Assembly (NCBI GenBank): GCA_016791265.1
Contig: JAEUMY010000010.1
Span: 62,001 to 126,000, forward strand
Direction of reading: 5' to 3'
Length of the DNA: 64,000 nt
Source: Betaproteobacteria bacterium
GTDB taxonomy: Bacteria; Pseudomonadota; Gammaproteobacteria; Burkholderiales; Usitatibacteraceae
Positions within the stretch are counted from its first letter, which is position 1. The number at the start of each line of letters is the position of its first letter. Below the pieces are notes generated by a model. It was not told the DNA's origin. It made no database searches and saw nothing but the letters and a program-made list of their open reading frames with translations. The position numbers and the translations under genes were made by a program. Below are positions 27,749 through 35,545 of this stretch, one piece after another.

Positions 27749-28461
27749 TGCGGCGCTCCGGCGGCGGGTGTCTGGGGTTCCGCCGGCTTGGCGCAGGCGC
27801 GATGGCTGGCGAAGGGCGCGAGACCACAGGCGTCCGCGAGACGGCCACGGCGATAGGCGATCCCCAACGCCAACTCGCGGCGCGCCGCATTCAATCGGCC
27901 GATGGCCTTCGCCAGCGCGGCGCGGGTCGCGGCATCCAGCTCGTCCCAGTTGCGAAAACCCAGGTCCACCATGCCCAACATCATGTTGGGTTCACGCGGA
28001 CCGAGCGTGAGCGCGCGGCGGATGGTCTCGCCGAGTCGCGCAGAACCGCCGGGGAGGCGGCCTTCACTCAACTCGCGGTCGGCGAGACTGGCGTACTCGG
28101 CCCATGCGACGGGATCGTGCGGCAACCGGGCCAGCGCGGAGTGGATGGCCGCCTCCGCCAGCCCAGGGTTCTCGACCACGCTGCCGTCCGCGCCCTGACG
28201 ATAGGTGCGCGCATTGAGAAGCTGCGTAATCCACAGGTGGCCATGGGCGGGGGTGAGCGCCAGCGCCTTCGCCGTGTCGCGCTCCATGGCCGCGAGGGTC
28301 TCGGCGGCCGGTGCGCGGCCAGTGCGTTCCGCGTCCCTGCGCACCGCCCACACGTCGCGGCCGCTATCGATGAATTGCTCGCCCGCCACCCCTCGCGTCA
28401 CCGCCCAAATGCCGGCCAGCAAGGCCGCGAGGGCCGTGATCACGCTTACGAATATTCGCAT
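27745..28461 (-). CDS. Hypothetical anchored TPR-like protein
   Basis: 238 residues from the ATG at 28461: MRIFVSVITALAALLAGIWAV is a membrane anchor or signal, and the rest is an alpha-helical domain with TPR-like pairing (AKALALTPAHGHLWITQLL, AIHSALARLPHDPVAWAEYASLADREL). I do not recognise a family. The start codon abuts a one-mismatch palindrome, so residues 2-4 (Arg-Ile-Phe) are palindrome-encoded. A GTG at 28488 is less likely because it lies against the terminator hairpin. It overlaps the ligase start by 4 nt, which suggests joint work in glycan ligation or chain-length control. Confidence 0.65.
   Translation of the reverse strand: MRIFVSVITALAALLAGIWAVTRGVAGEQFIDSGRDVWAVRRDAERTGRAPAAETLAAMERDTAKALALTPAHGHLWITQLLNARTYRQGADGSVVENPGLAEAAIHSALARLPHDPVAWAEYASLADRELSEGRLPGGSARLGETIRRALTLGPREPNMMLGMVDLGFRNWDELDAATRAALAKAIGRLNAARRELALGIAYRRGRLADACGLAPFASHRACAKPAEPQTPAAGAPQ
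28448..28459. repeat. Iterated palindrome, 11/12 match, at a start codon
   Basis: ACGAATATTCGC on the plus strand; on the minus strand it follows the ATG of the TPR-like gene, giving Met-Arg-Ile-Phe. Confidence 0.7.
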
Positions 28462-28486
28462 GGGAAGTGATGATACGGGAGGTCTC

Positions 28487-28519
28487 ACAAAAAAAACGGG
28501 CGACCGTTGGGTCGCCCGT
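28487..28519 (-). terminator. Intrinsic terminator after the first FecR gene
   Basis: A perfect 10-bp stem (28496-28505 with 28510-28519, ACGGGCGACC) around loop GTTG, followed on the minus strand by an uninterrupted run of T. It lies about 20 nt past the stop of the FecR gene at 28540. Confidence 0.88.
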
Positions 28520-28539
28520 CGACTGCACGTTGCGCTGCA

Positions 28540-29478
28540 TCAAGGTCTGCAGTTTCCTCCGGGATTCTGCGCGGTGACCGGCGAAATCGTGCTGCAGGAT
28601 GGCAGCGTGGAAGTGCCACCGCCACTGCCTGATGGTACGTTAACTTTAGCCGTACCCTCGCCCAAATTAGTAAGAACTAGGGATACGCCACTAGTTGCGC
28701 GCTGAGTCGCCCGGACACTCGACACCGCATTGTTGATGAACTGCTGCAACTGCTGATCAGTCAGTCCTCGGCGGATATTCGCAAGCGCCGGCGAATTCAG
28801 GATGAGCTGACGTACCTGCTCCGGCGTGGTGCGGCGGCTGATTCCCAAGATTCTGACAAAGCCGGTTGTCTTGTTGACTGTTGCCCTGAGCGCGGCGAGA
28901 TGCAGCGCGTCCGTCGGCAGAGGCAGGGGCATGCCAAACATGTTGCCGGAAAGCGGCACCCAGCCCGTCAGGGTGCCGGGCGATTCCACTTCCGCCTCAC
29001 CGTCGTTGGCGATGACAAAGAGGTCTTCACCGTCTGCCCCGATTTCCAGATCCGTTCCGCGAATCCCGATGGTGGCATTGCCCGCGCGGTAGGCCACGTT
29101 GCTGGGCTTGGCCTTGCCGATGAGGCCGGTGATGGCACGCATGCCGCCGGAAGCCAGATTGAGCAGGACATTGCTCTCGGCCGGCTTCTCCTTGTTGTAG
29201 CTGTAGGTGTTGATGGCGAGCCGCGAGTTGGCCGTGAGGGCGACGATTTGACCATCATCAAAGGTCATGACGATGGAGGAGCCGGCGCCCGTGCTGACCG
29301 TCTCGCCCTGGTTGACCCGGTCGCCTTGCTTCAGCGCGCGCGGAGCGCCCGCCCCCGGAATGGCTTGCGCCGTGCCGGTGAGATTGCTGACCTCGGCCGC
29401 AGCCCATGCGATTTGACACAGCAGCGTGGCCGCGAGCGCCAGCGCGGTGCGTTGGAGAACGTGCTTGAGCGGGTTCAT
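28540..29478 (-). CDS. FecR-domain periplasmic protein 1
   Basis: 312 residues with a signal peptide (TALALAATLLCQIAWA) and a strong GGAGGGAG ribosome site. The FecR domain (about 28-170) carries VNQGETVSTGAGSSIVMTFDDGQIVALTANSRL and RGTDLEIG. A linker, a helical segment (TPEQVRQLILNSPALANIRRGL) and a Gly-rich tail ending in SCSTISPV-NC follow. FecR domains act as periplasmic signal or structural modules; no ECF sigma factor is nearby, so FecI-type regulation is not indicated. Its paralog at 29790 is nearly identical over the FecR domain. Position beside wzc suggests a surface-polysaccharide role. A one-mismatch palindrome is read as LANIRR. Confidence 0.85.
   Translation of the reverse strand: MNPLKHVLQRTALALAATLLCQIAWAAAEVSNLTGTAQAIPGAGAPRALKQGDRVNQGETVSTGAGSSIVMTFDDGQIVALTANSRLAINTYSYNKEKPAESNVLLNLASGGMRAITGLIGKAKPSNVAYRAGNATIGIRGTDLEIGADGEDLFVIANDGEAEVESPGTLTGWVPLSGNMFGMPLPLPTDALHLAALRATVNKTTGFVRILGISRRTTPEQVRQLILNSPALANIRRGLTDQQLQQFINNAVSSVRATQRATSGVSLVLTNLGEGTAKVNVPSGSGGGTSTLPSCSTISPVTAQNPGGNCRP
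28771..28782. repeat. Iterated palindrome, 11/12 match
   Basis: GCGGATATTCGC in the first FecR gene. The encoded Asn-Ile-Arg lies in a segment the second FecR protein does not share. Confidence 0.65.
29068..29391 (-). repeat. 324-bp near-identical repeat, copy A (FecR gene 1)
   Basis: Aligns without gaps to 30360-30683; only scattered, mostly silent differences are visible. It covers the start of the mature protein and most of the FecR domain, while DNA on both sides diverges. Confidence 0.88.
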
Positions 29479-29620
29479 GGTGACTCCCTCCGGGGGTGAA
29501 TGATTGGAAATCGCGATGAGCAGGCTTGGTCAGGCAGGCCACGCATCGCCTCATCGTAACGGCGATTCATTGCACTAGAAAGAATGCTAGGCGTCCTTCT
29601 CGGCGCAGGTCAACCCCCTT

Positions 29621-29632
29621 GCGAATATTCGC
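29621..29632. repeat. Iterated palindrome, exact copy 11
   Basis: Non-coding, between the FecR genes. Symmetry extends to 16 bp as TTGCGAATATTCGCAA (29619-29634). Confidence 0.95.
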
Positions 29633-29724
29633 AAGCGTGGTCGGCGGCAGCTGCCCGGTCGTCCCGCCCGGTCAAGACCGGATTTTCCGCCTGCCGGCTC
29701 ACCCACCCGTCCGAACACGTCCCG

Positions 29725-29761
29725 AAAAAGAAACGGGCGGCCTGCGATGCAGGCCGCCCGT
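29725..29761 (-). terminator. Intrinsic terminator after the second FecR gene
   Basis: A perfect 13-bp stem (29733-29745 with 29749-29761, ACGGGCGGCCTGC) around loop GAT, then a T-rich tract on the minus strand. Its outer ACGGGCG is shared with the terminator of FecR gene 1, as expected of a duplicated unit. Confidence 0.88.
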
Positions 29762-29789
29762 GAGGTCGATGAAGCTGCGCGAAATCGCG

Positions 29790-30758
29790 CTAGGTCTCGT
29801 TCCTGCAGTTGGTGCCCGGCAATCTCGCGCTGACCGGCGAGATTGAGCTGCATAGTGGCAGCGTAGATCCACCACCGCTGCCAGAGCCCGAACCCGCACC
29901 TGTTCCAGTCTGACCCGACGTAGGCCGCTGGAAATCGATGGCCGGCGGCGGCGGCGGGGGGGGCGCACCAGCCCCCGAGGCCTGCGAAGCCCTAACCGTA
30001 TTCACAATGGAATTAAGGATCTGCTGCAACTGGGGCGCGCTCAGCTGTTGCGCCGCGGGCGCCAGGTTGTTTGCCTGGACCACCGCTGCGCGTATCTGTG
30101 CGGGGGTCAAGTTACGGTTGATACCCTGGACCCGGACAAAACCCTGATTCACGGTCACCGAGAATCTCGTCGTGGCCTGAGCGAGTTGGATGGGCTCGGC
30201 CGAGGCGGACACCGGCAGCGACATGCCAAACATCTGGCCAGAGAGTGGCAGCGAGCCGGTGCGCGCAGGGGCCATCTCTACCTCCGCAGCGCCTTCATTG
30301 GCGATCACGTAGAGGTCATCTCCACCCGCGCCAATCTCCAAGTCGGTGCCACGGATGCCGATGGTGGCATTGCCCGCGCGGTAGGCCACGTTGCTGGGCT
30401 TGGCCTTGCCGATGAGGCCGGTGATGGCGCGCATGCCGCCGGAGGCCAGGTTGAGCAGAACATTGCTCTCGGCCGGCTTCTCCTTGTTGTAGTTGTAGGT
30501 GTTGATGGCGAGCCGCGCATTCGCGGTCAGCGCGACGATTTGCCCGTCGTCAAAGGTCATGACGATGGAGGAGCCCGCACCCGTGCTGACCGTCTCGCCC
30601 TGGTTGACCCGGTCGCCCTGCTTCAGCGCGCGCGGGGCGCCCGCCCCCGGAATGGCTTGCGCCGTGCCGGTGAGATTGCTGACTTGAGCCGCAGCCATGG
30701 CCCACTCACACATCAGCGCCAGGACCACGGCGCCCAACCAAACAATTGCCTGTTTCAT
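29790..30758 (-). CDS. FecR-domain periplasmic protein 2
   Basis: 322 residues, paralog of the FecR protein at 28540. A signal peptide (IVWLGAVVLALMCEWAMA) precedes a FecR domain almost identical to the paralog from SNLTGTAQAIPG to RGTDLEIG. The C-terminal half diverges: a helical segment (LTPAQIRAAVVQANNL), a run of seven prolines, a Gly-Ser linker, then the shared ending TLPLCSSISPV-NC. The conserved terminal Cys pair in both paralogs suggests a disulphide or an anchoring function. It lies upstream of its paralog on the same strand and downstream of wzc; each has its own terminator. Confidence 0.85.
   Translation of the reverse strand: MKQAIVWLGAVVLALMCEWAMAAAQVSNLTGTAQAIPGAGAPRALKQGDRVNQGETVSTGAGSSIVMTFDDGQIVALTANARLAINTYNYNKEKPAESNVLLNLASGGMRAITGLIGKAKPSNVAYRAGNATIGIRGTDLEIGAGGDDLYVIANEGAAEVEMAPARTGSLPLSGQMFGMSLPVSASAEPIQLAQATTRFSVTVNQGFVRVQGINRNLTPAQIRAAVVQANNLAPAAQQLSAPQLQQILNSIVNTVRASQASGAGAPPPPPPPAIDFQRPTSGQTGTGAGSGSGSGGGSTLPLCSSISPVSARLPGTNCRNET
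30360..30683 (-). repeat. 324-bp near-identical repeat, copy B (FecR gene 2)
   Basis: Partner of 29068-29391, same length and orientation. The abrupt edges suggest gene conversion or a recent partial duplication. Confidence 0.88.
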
Positions 30759-30914
30759 GTTGCCCCCACTGAAATGAATAAATCGATATTAGGAGACTGC
30801 CGCATCGTCAGCTTCCGCACAAGCGAAACCGCAGAGCATGCCGACACCTTTCCAACAAAAATCTACACCCTCAGACTCATCCGAAACATCCTGCAAAGAC
30901 GTGATGCCTCCCGG

Positions 30915-33173
30915 TCAGACCTTTTCCTTCACCGGCTCACGCCCATAGGCATACCCGTAGGCCGCGCCCTTGTATTTCTTGTAACCGTAGCCGCCGTATT
31001 CGCCGTAGTAGCGCGACGCCTTTTCCAGATCCAGCTGGTTCAGCACCACGCCGGCAAGCGGCGCATCGATCATGCGCAAGCGCTTGATGCACGCGCGCGC
31101 AACCTGATGCGGCGTGGAGTCGGCCTTGACGACATAGATCATCGAGGTTGCATGGTGCGAAAGCACCAGTGAATCCGACACCATCTGCAGCGGCGGGCTG
31201 TCGATGATGATGACCTCGAACATCTCGCGCAGCTTGTCCAGCACCTCGATGAAGCGCTTTGAAGTAAGCAGCTCCAGCGGATTCGGCGGCACCGCGCCGG
31301 CGGTCATGAAATAAGCGCCAGACTTCTGATCGTGGAAAATGCACTGCGAAGCCTGTGCCGTGCCCGCCACCAGCGCGGAGAGCCCCGGCGCGCCGCTGTC
31401 GCGGCCGAGCAGCTTGCCCACTTTCGGACGGCGCATGTCGGCGTCGATCAAGAGTGTCTTCTTCACTTGCGCCATCGCACAAGCGAGGTTGAACGAGATG
31501 GTCGTCTTGCCCTCGCCCGGCACCGAGGAGGTCACCACGACCACCTTGTGAGGCGTATCCAGCGCGGTCATGAGGATGCCGGTGCGAACCGTGCGGATGG
31601 ACTCGGCGAAGAGCGACTGGGAATCATTGAAAAACGCCAACTCCGAATGAAAGCCCTTCTTCTCCCCACCCGGGAGCTTCTGCAGATAGCCAAGGAGGGG
31701 CAGGCCCAGCCTGCGCTCGACTTCAAACGTCGTGTTGACGGTGTTGTTGAGCCGGTCCAGAAGCAGCGCCATCATCACCGCCAGCACCAGCGCAACCGCA
31801 GCGGCTATGCCCACAATCTGGGTCTTCTTCGGCGCGTAGGGCAGATTGGGCACCACCGCCGGGTCGATGACACGCGCCACGGTGGACTGCAGGTCACCAG
31901 CGACATTGGTCTCCTTGAAGCGGGCGACGAACATATCGTAGAGCTGGCGGTTCTGCTGTGCTTCACGCTCCAGCACGCCCAGCTGGAATTCCTTGCGGTT
32001 CAAGCTCTGAATGTCGCCTTTGCTCTGCGCCAGCGCGTTGGCCACGGCCTGCTCGTTGGCACGAGCGACTTCGTATTCCTTGCTGATACCGCTCACCACG
32101 ACCTCGATCTGGCGGCGGGTGTTTTCCTTGGCTGAGGCCATTTCCGCATTCGCCTGGATCATGCGCGGGTGCTCGGCGCCATAGCGCTTGCTGGCATCAC
32201 CGAGCTTGCGCTCGGCTTCCGCTTCCAGCTCCTTCAACTTCTGCACCAGCGGGTGGCGCAGCACGGCGGGCACTGATTCGTAGCCCGCCTGCGACTTGCC
32301 CTGCTTGATGACTTGCACCTGATTGAAGGCCGCCTCGGCTTCGGCGCGCTTCTGCCGCGACTCCACGAGACTCCGGGTCAGCTCTTCCAGCTGCTTCGAG
32401 GCACCGGAGAGCGCCACCCCTTTTGCATCCACGATGCGCTCGCGGTCACGATAGTCCTGCAACGAGCGTTCCGACTCATCCAGCTTCTTGCGCAGATCAC
32501 CCAGGCGCTCCGTGAGCCAGTTACTGGCCTTCTGGGTCATCTGCAGCTTGGCTTCAAGATCCGACTCGATGTACACCTCGGCCAGCGTGTTGGTGACCTT
32601 CGCGGCCAGTTCCTTGTCATGCGCCTCGAAGTGGATTTGCGCAAGCTGCGAATTGCGGATCGGCTGCACTTGCAGTTCCTTGCGGAACTTGCCGACCACG
32701 CTCTTGAGGATGCGATCTTCGTCGGGCGGCGCGGCTTCGGTGAAAAGCGGCGCGATGTGCTTCGAATAGAGTGACTGATTGTCGTCCAGGCGCGGATCAA
32801 AGTCCGGATGCTTGGTGAGGTTCAGCCGCTTCACCACACGCTCGGCGACTTCGCGCGACTTCAAGATTTCCACCTGCGTCTGGAAATACTCGCGCTGCGC
32901 GCCGGCGATCATGTTGTTGTAGACCTCCTCGATGCTCACCACCTTGTTCTTGCCCTGCTCGATCAGGACGGTGGTGGTGGCGCGGTAGGTCGGGCGCATG
33001 GCGTAGACCACCAGCGTGGTCAGCACGGCGACCAGCACCACGAGGCCGAGGATGCCCCACTTGCGCTTGGTGATGGACCGCCAGTACTCGACCAGATCGA
33101 GTGTTTCTTCCTGAGGCTCGGGCTGGAAAGCGTTCAGCGCGCTGATCCGCTCGTTGATGGTGAGATCGTTCAT
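30915..33173 (-). CDS. wzc: Polysaccharide co-polymerase / tyrosine autokinase (Wzc-like)
   Basis: 752 residues, both halves of Wzc in one chain. N-terminal Wzz/GumC domain with flanking helices (first near WGILGLVVLVAVLTTLVV) and a long periplasmic coiled coil, then a cytosolic BY-kinase. Walker A is SSVPGEGKTT with Lys556, Walker A' is LLIDADMRRP and Walker B is VIIIDSPP. The C-terminus is a tyrosine cluster (YYGEYGGYGYKKYKG), the autophosphorylation site. It controls polymer length and export with the outer-membrane partner encoded immediately upstream at 33182; the gap is 8 nt. Confidence 0.93.
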   Translation of the reverse strand: MNDLTINERISALNAFQPEPQEETLDLVEYWRSITKRKWGILGLVVLVAVLTTLVVYAMRPTYRATTTVLIEQGKNKVVSIEEVYNNMIAGAQREYFQTQVEILKSREVAERVVKRLNLTKHPDFDPRLDDNQSLYSKHIAPLFTEAAPPDEDRILKSVVGKFRKELQVQPIRNSQLAQIHFEAHDKELAAKVTNTLAEVYIESDLEAKLQMTQKASNWLTERLGDLRKKLDESERSLQDYRDRERIVDAKGVALSGASKQLEELTRSLVESRQKRAEAEAAFNQVQVIKQGKSQAGYESVPAVLRHPLVQKLKELEAEAERKLGDASKRYGAEHPRMIQANAEMASAKENTRRQIEVVVSGISKEYEVARANEQAVANALAQSKGDIQSLNRKEFQLGVLEREAQQNRQLYDMFVARFKETNVAGDLQSTVARVIDPAVVPNLPYAPKKTQIVGIAAAVALVLAVMMALLLDRLNNTVNTTFEVERRLGLPLLGYLQKLPGGEKKGFHSELAFFNDSQSLFAESIRTVRTGILMTALDTPHKVVVVTSSVPGEGKTTISFNLACAMAQVKKTLLIDADMRRPKVGKLLGRDSGAPGLSALVAGTAQASQCIFHDQKSGAYFMTAGAVPPNPLELLTSKRFIEVLDKLREMFEVIIIDSPPLQMVSDSLVLSHHATSMIYVVKADSTPHQVARACIKRLRMIDAPLAGVVLNQLDLEKASRYYGEYGGYGYKKYKGAAYGYAYGREPVKEKV

Positions 33174-33181
33174 GCCGCGCC

Positions 33182-33736
33182 TTAAAAGAAGCTCTCTTCG
33201 ATGGTGAGAATGTCACCGGGATACACGGGGCTGTTGAGATCGACACGCTTGGGTGTGCCGCTCTTGTCGTCTTCGCGGACGACATTGATCTTTTCCCGCG
33301 AGGCGCGCTCCTTGAAACCGCCGGCGATGGAAATGGCCTTGCGCACGGTAAGCCCCGGCGTATACGGATAGCCACCCGGCTTTTCCACCATGCCGTTGAC
33401 AAAGAAATTGCGATACTCGTCGATGGCTACCGTGACCTGCGGATTGACCAGGTAGCGGCCTTTGAGCCCGTTGGTGATATGGTCACGCAGGCCGCCCACC
33501 GTCATGCCGCGCACCTTGATTTCGCCCAGGATGGGAAATGCCACCGTGCCGGCATCCGAGAGGCGCACTTTCTCGCGCTTCAGATCGTCCTCGCCCAGGA
33601 CGATGATGGTGATGGTGTCGCCCGCACCCAGCTTGTAGCTGGAGAGCTCGCTATCCTGCGCGGCCGCAGGCTGGCTCAACGTGAATCCCGCCAGCGCACT
33701 GGCGATCATCATAAAAAACGCCGCGAATATTCGCAT
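33182..33736 (-). CDS. Wza-like polysaccharide export protein
   Basis: 184 residues. The ATG at 33736 has AGGGG 4 nt upstream and gives a normal signal peptide (MRIFAAFFMMIASALAGFTLSQPAAAQ). The Poly_export domain (YKLGAGDTITIIVLGEDDL, GTVAFPILGEIKVRGMTVGGL) is followed by one SLBB domain (GMVEKPGGYPYTPGLTVRKAISIAGGF). It is shorter than E. coli Wza and lacks the C-terminal outer-membrane helix, like many short export proteins that act with a separate barrel, here probably the gene at 33847. An exact palindrome overlaps the start codon and encodes Arg-Ile-Phe-Ala. Confidence 0.88.
   Translation of the reverse strand: MRIFAAFFMMIASALAGFTLSQPAAAQDSELSSYKLGAGDTITIIVLGEDDLKREKVRLSDAGTVAFPILGEIKVRGMTVGGLRDHITNGLKGRYLVNPQVTVAIDEYRNFFVNGMVEKPGGYPYTPGLTVRKAISIAGGFKERASREKINVVREDDKSGTPKRVDLNSPVYPGDILTIEESFF
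33723..33734. repeat. Iterated palindrome, exact copy 12, at a start codon
   Basis: Its last base overlaps the ATG of the wza-like gene on the minus strand, reading Met-Arg-Ile-Phe-Ala. Confidence 0.95.
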
Positions 33737-33805
33737 GCTTCCCCTGCAAAGATGTGGGACCAAACGCTCAACTTACGGTCGAGCGCCCGATCCGGATGAA
33801 GCGAT

Positions 33806-33830
33806 GAAGGGCGCCGGGGAGGCGCCCTTC
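33806..33830 (-). terminator. Intercistronic hairpin between the barrel and wza-like genes
   Basis: A perfect 10-bp stem (33806-33815 with 33821-33830, GAAGGGCGCC) with a 5-nt loop, starting 17 nt after the barrel gene's stop. No T-run follows on the minus strand, so it is more likely a processing or mRNA-stability element than a full terminator. Confidence 0.45.
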
Positions 33831-33846
33831 GCGATGGTGTGTCAAA

Positions 33847-35085
33847 TTACAGTTTCGCGCCGACCGTGAACATCACCTGATTGCGCTTGTAGACGAAGTT
33901 CGCCTGGTTCGAATCGCGATCCGAGCGGGTGAAATCCGCGCCCAGCTCCAGCATCCGGCCCAGCTTGTAGGTGAGCTTGATGCCGAACGTGTCGGTTTCG
34001 TCTTTGCGGCTGGCGCCCGCGCCGACGAAATCATCCTGCGCGAATACATAGCGCGCCTCGGTCGCGATACGCGAGTTCCAGTTGTGCGTCCAGGTGGCGC
34101 CGGTGCGCTTGTTGATGATGAGATCGCCCACGCCGGACGATTCGCCAAACGACTTGTTGGAGAACAGATCGACCTTGGCGTAGCTCATGGGCTTCCACTC
34201 CACACCAATTTCCCAGCTCGAGCTGGAGTTGCTGGTGCGCGAGCCGGCCTCGAACTCCTTCTTCTGGCGGCCCAGCTTGATCGTGCCGGAGGTCGCGGCG
34301 GTGGCTTCCCAGGTGATACCGCCGTAGTAGCGCTTTTCTTCGCTATCCAGCGTCGAGCCGGAGGTCACATAATCCAGATTGGATTGCTGCACTTCAAACA
34401 GCACCGACGTCTTCGGCGCGACGCGCATGAAGAACGTGCCGCGCAGGCGATCGGTATCGCGATCTGCGGCAGCCGTGGTGGCGCGGTTGTTGCGATAACG
34501 CTTGTTGGCGCTGGACGCAGCCAGCTCAAACCGGCCACGGGCCTCGTTGCCGCCGAACGCATAGAGCGCGTCCACGGTGTTGTCGCGGTACACATCCGGA
34601 CGCTCGGCGACGCCACGATCGGTCGAGCCGCGCGGATCATGACCGCGGTCATAGACCGCGCCCAGCCGCAGGCCGGACCGAGCGGAGAACTGCAGGTCGG
34701 CGCCACCACGCAAGGAATAGTCGCGGTAGTTGTCGGCCGAGCTGTCGTTGTAGTTGGCAGAACGCGCGTCCAGTCCCAAGGTGAATATCTGGTTTTGGCG
34801 GCGGGCTTCGACCAGCGCACCGGCTTCCAGCGAAATCAAATCAGAGCTTTTCTTGTTGGTGTTGGCCAGAAAAAGGTTGTCGTCGCGACCGAAACCCAGC
34901 TTCGCCGTCGGGAAAAGAGTGATGCCATCGCCAAGGCTCATGCCCTTCGGTGCATCGTCGCCCGGCTTGGCGCCACCGATCTGATACTGAGGCTTGACTG
35001 AGGCCGAAGTCGGCGCCTGCGCCAAAGCTTGACCCGACATGGCGACAAGGCTGCCCACCAAAACCGCAATGTGTTTGTTCTTCAT
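33847..35085 (-). CDS. Outer-membrane beta-barrel protein of polysaccharide export (EpsL-like)
   Basis: 412 residues from the ATG at 35085, giving the signal peptide MKNKHIAVLVGSLVAMSGQALA. The rest is a series of amphipathic strands with alternating aromatic and polar residues (LRLGAVYDRGHD, SWEIGVEWKPMSYAKVDLFSNKSF, KLTYKLGRMLELGADFTRSD), ending VMFTVGAKL. This fits the EpsL-like barrels found beside Wza/Wzc in betaproteobacterial exopolysaccharide operons. It is the first gene of the minus-strand export operon and diverges from manC. Confidence 0.75.
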   Translation of the reverse strand: MKNKHIAVLVGSLVAMSGQALAQAPTSASVKPQYQIGGAKPGDDAPKGMSLGDGITLFPTAKLGFGRDDNLFLANTNKKSSDLISLEAGALVEARRQNQIFTLGLDARSANYNDSSADNYRDYSLRGGADLQFSARSGLRLGAVYDRGHDPRGSTDRGVAERPDVYRDNTVDALYAFGGNEARGRFELAASSANKRYRNNRATTAAADRDTDRLRGTFFMRVAPKTSVLFEVQQSNLDYVTSGSTLDSEEKRYYGGITWEATAATSGTIKLGRQKKEFEAGSRTSNSSSSWEIGVEWKPMSYAKVDLFSNKSFGESSGVGDLIINKRTGATWTHNWNSRIATEARYVFAQDDFVGAGASRKDETDTFGIKLTYKLGRMLELGADFTRSDRDSNQANFVYKRNQVMFTVGAKL

Positions 35086-35545
35086 GGTCGTCACGCTCGT
35101 TAAGTTATTGAAATTCATGAGAGGAGCAAGGGCGACATTATCGCCCAACTGCCCTCAACGCATCCAGTACTTTCCAGCCCGGCCCGTCATCAGCCTGTCA
35201 CTTCGCCGTCGGCTTGAAAGTTGATTTGAGCCTCATTTTCCCCTGCATGGCCGCTGCCAGCTTACCGCCTGTGACGGGCCGCGAGCCGCTTTGTCAAAGA
35301 GACTTACACATTCCTTCTCCCTTGGGTACTACCAACCTTGATAGGTTTGACTCGAGTTGGACCCGCACATGGATGACCACTGAGCCACCCTTGCACCGAT
35401 GTTGCCGCGATTGGCCGAGCGGGGGCAAACTCGGTGTTGCAAAAACACAACATAATGCATTTCCCCGCGCGCCGAATCGCCTGTCCGCCGGACAATGCGC
35501 GACTGAAATCCACCCTTCAACCATCACGCAGTTCATGCCCCATTC
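35086..35545. promoter_or_regulatory. 460-bp divergent control region between export operon and manC
   Basis: The only divergent gap of the polysaccharide locus, so it should hold promoters for both directions. ATTATC at 35137-35142 (GATAAT on the minus strand) and CATAAT at 35451-35456 are candidate -10 boxes, but neither has a well-spaced -35. No sigma-54 -24/-12 pair, iterated palindrome or convincing open frame was seen. Confidence 0.45.

Larger units (their letters stand above)
29479..29789. other. 311-bp gap between the two FecR genes
   Basis: Contains the promoter side of FecR gene 1, one exact palindrome (29621-29632) and the terminator of FecR gene 2. No gene was recognised. Confidence 0.6.

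Noticed and set aside
26585..27856. A 423-codon plus-strand frame opposite the ligase gene
   Set aside because: Composition (many Arg, Gln, His) is that of an antisense shadow; the minus-strand frame has clear membrane helices.
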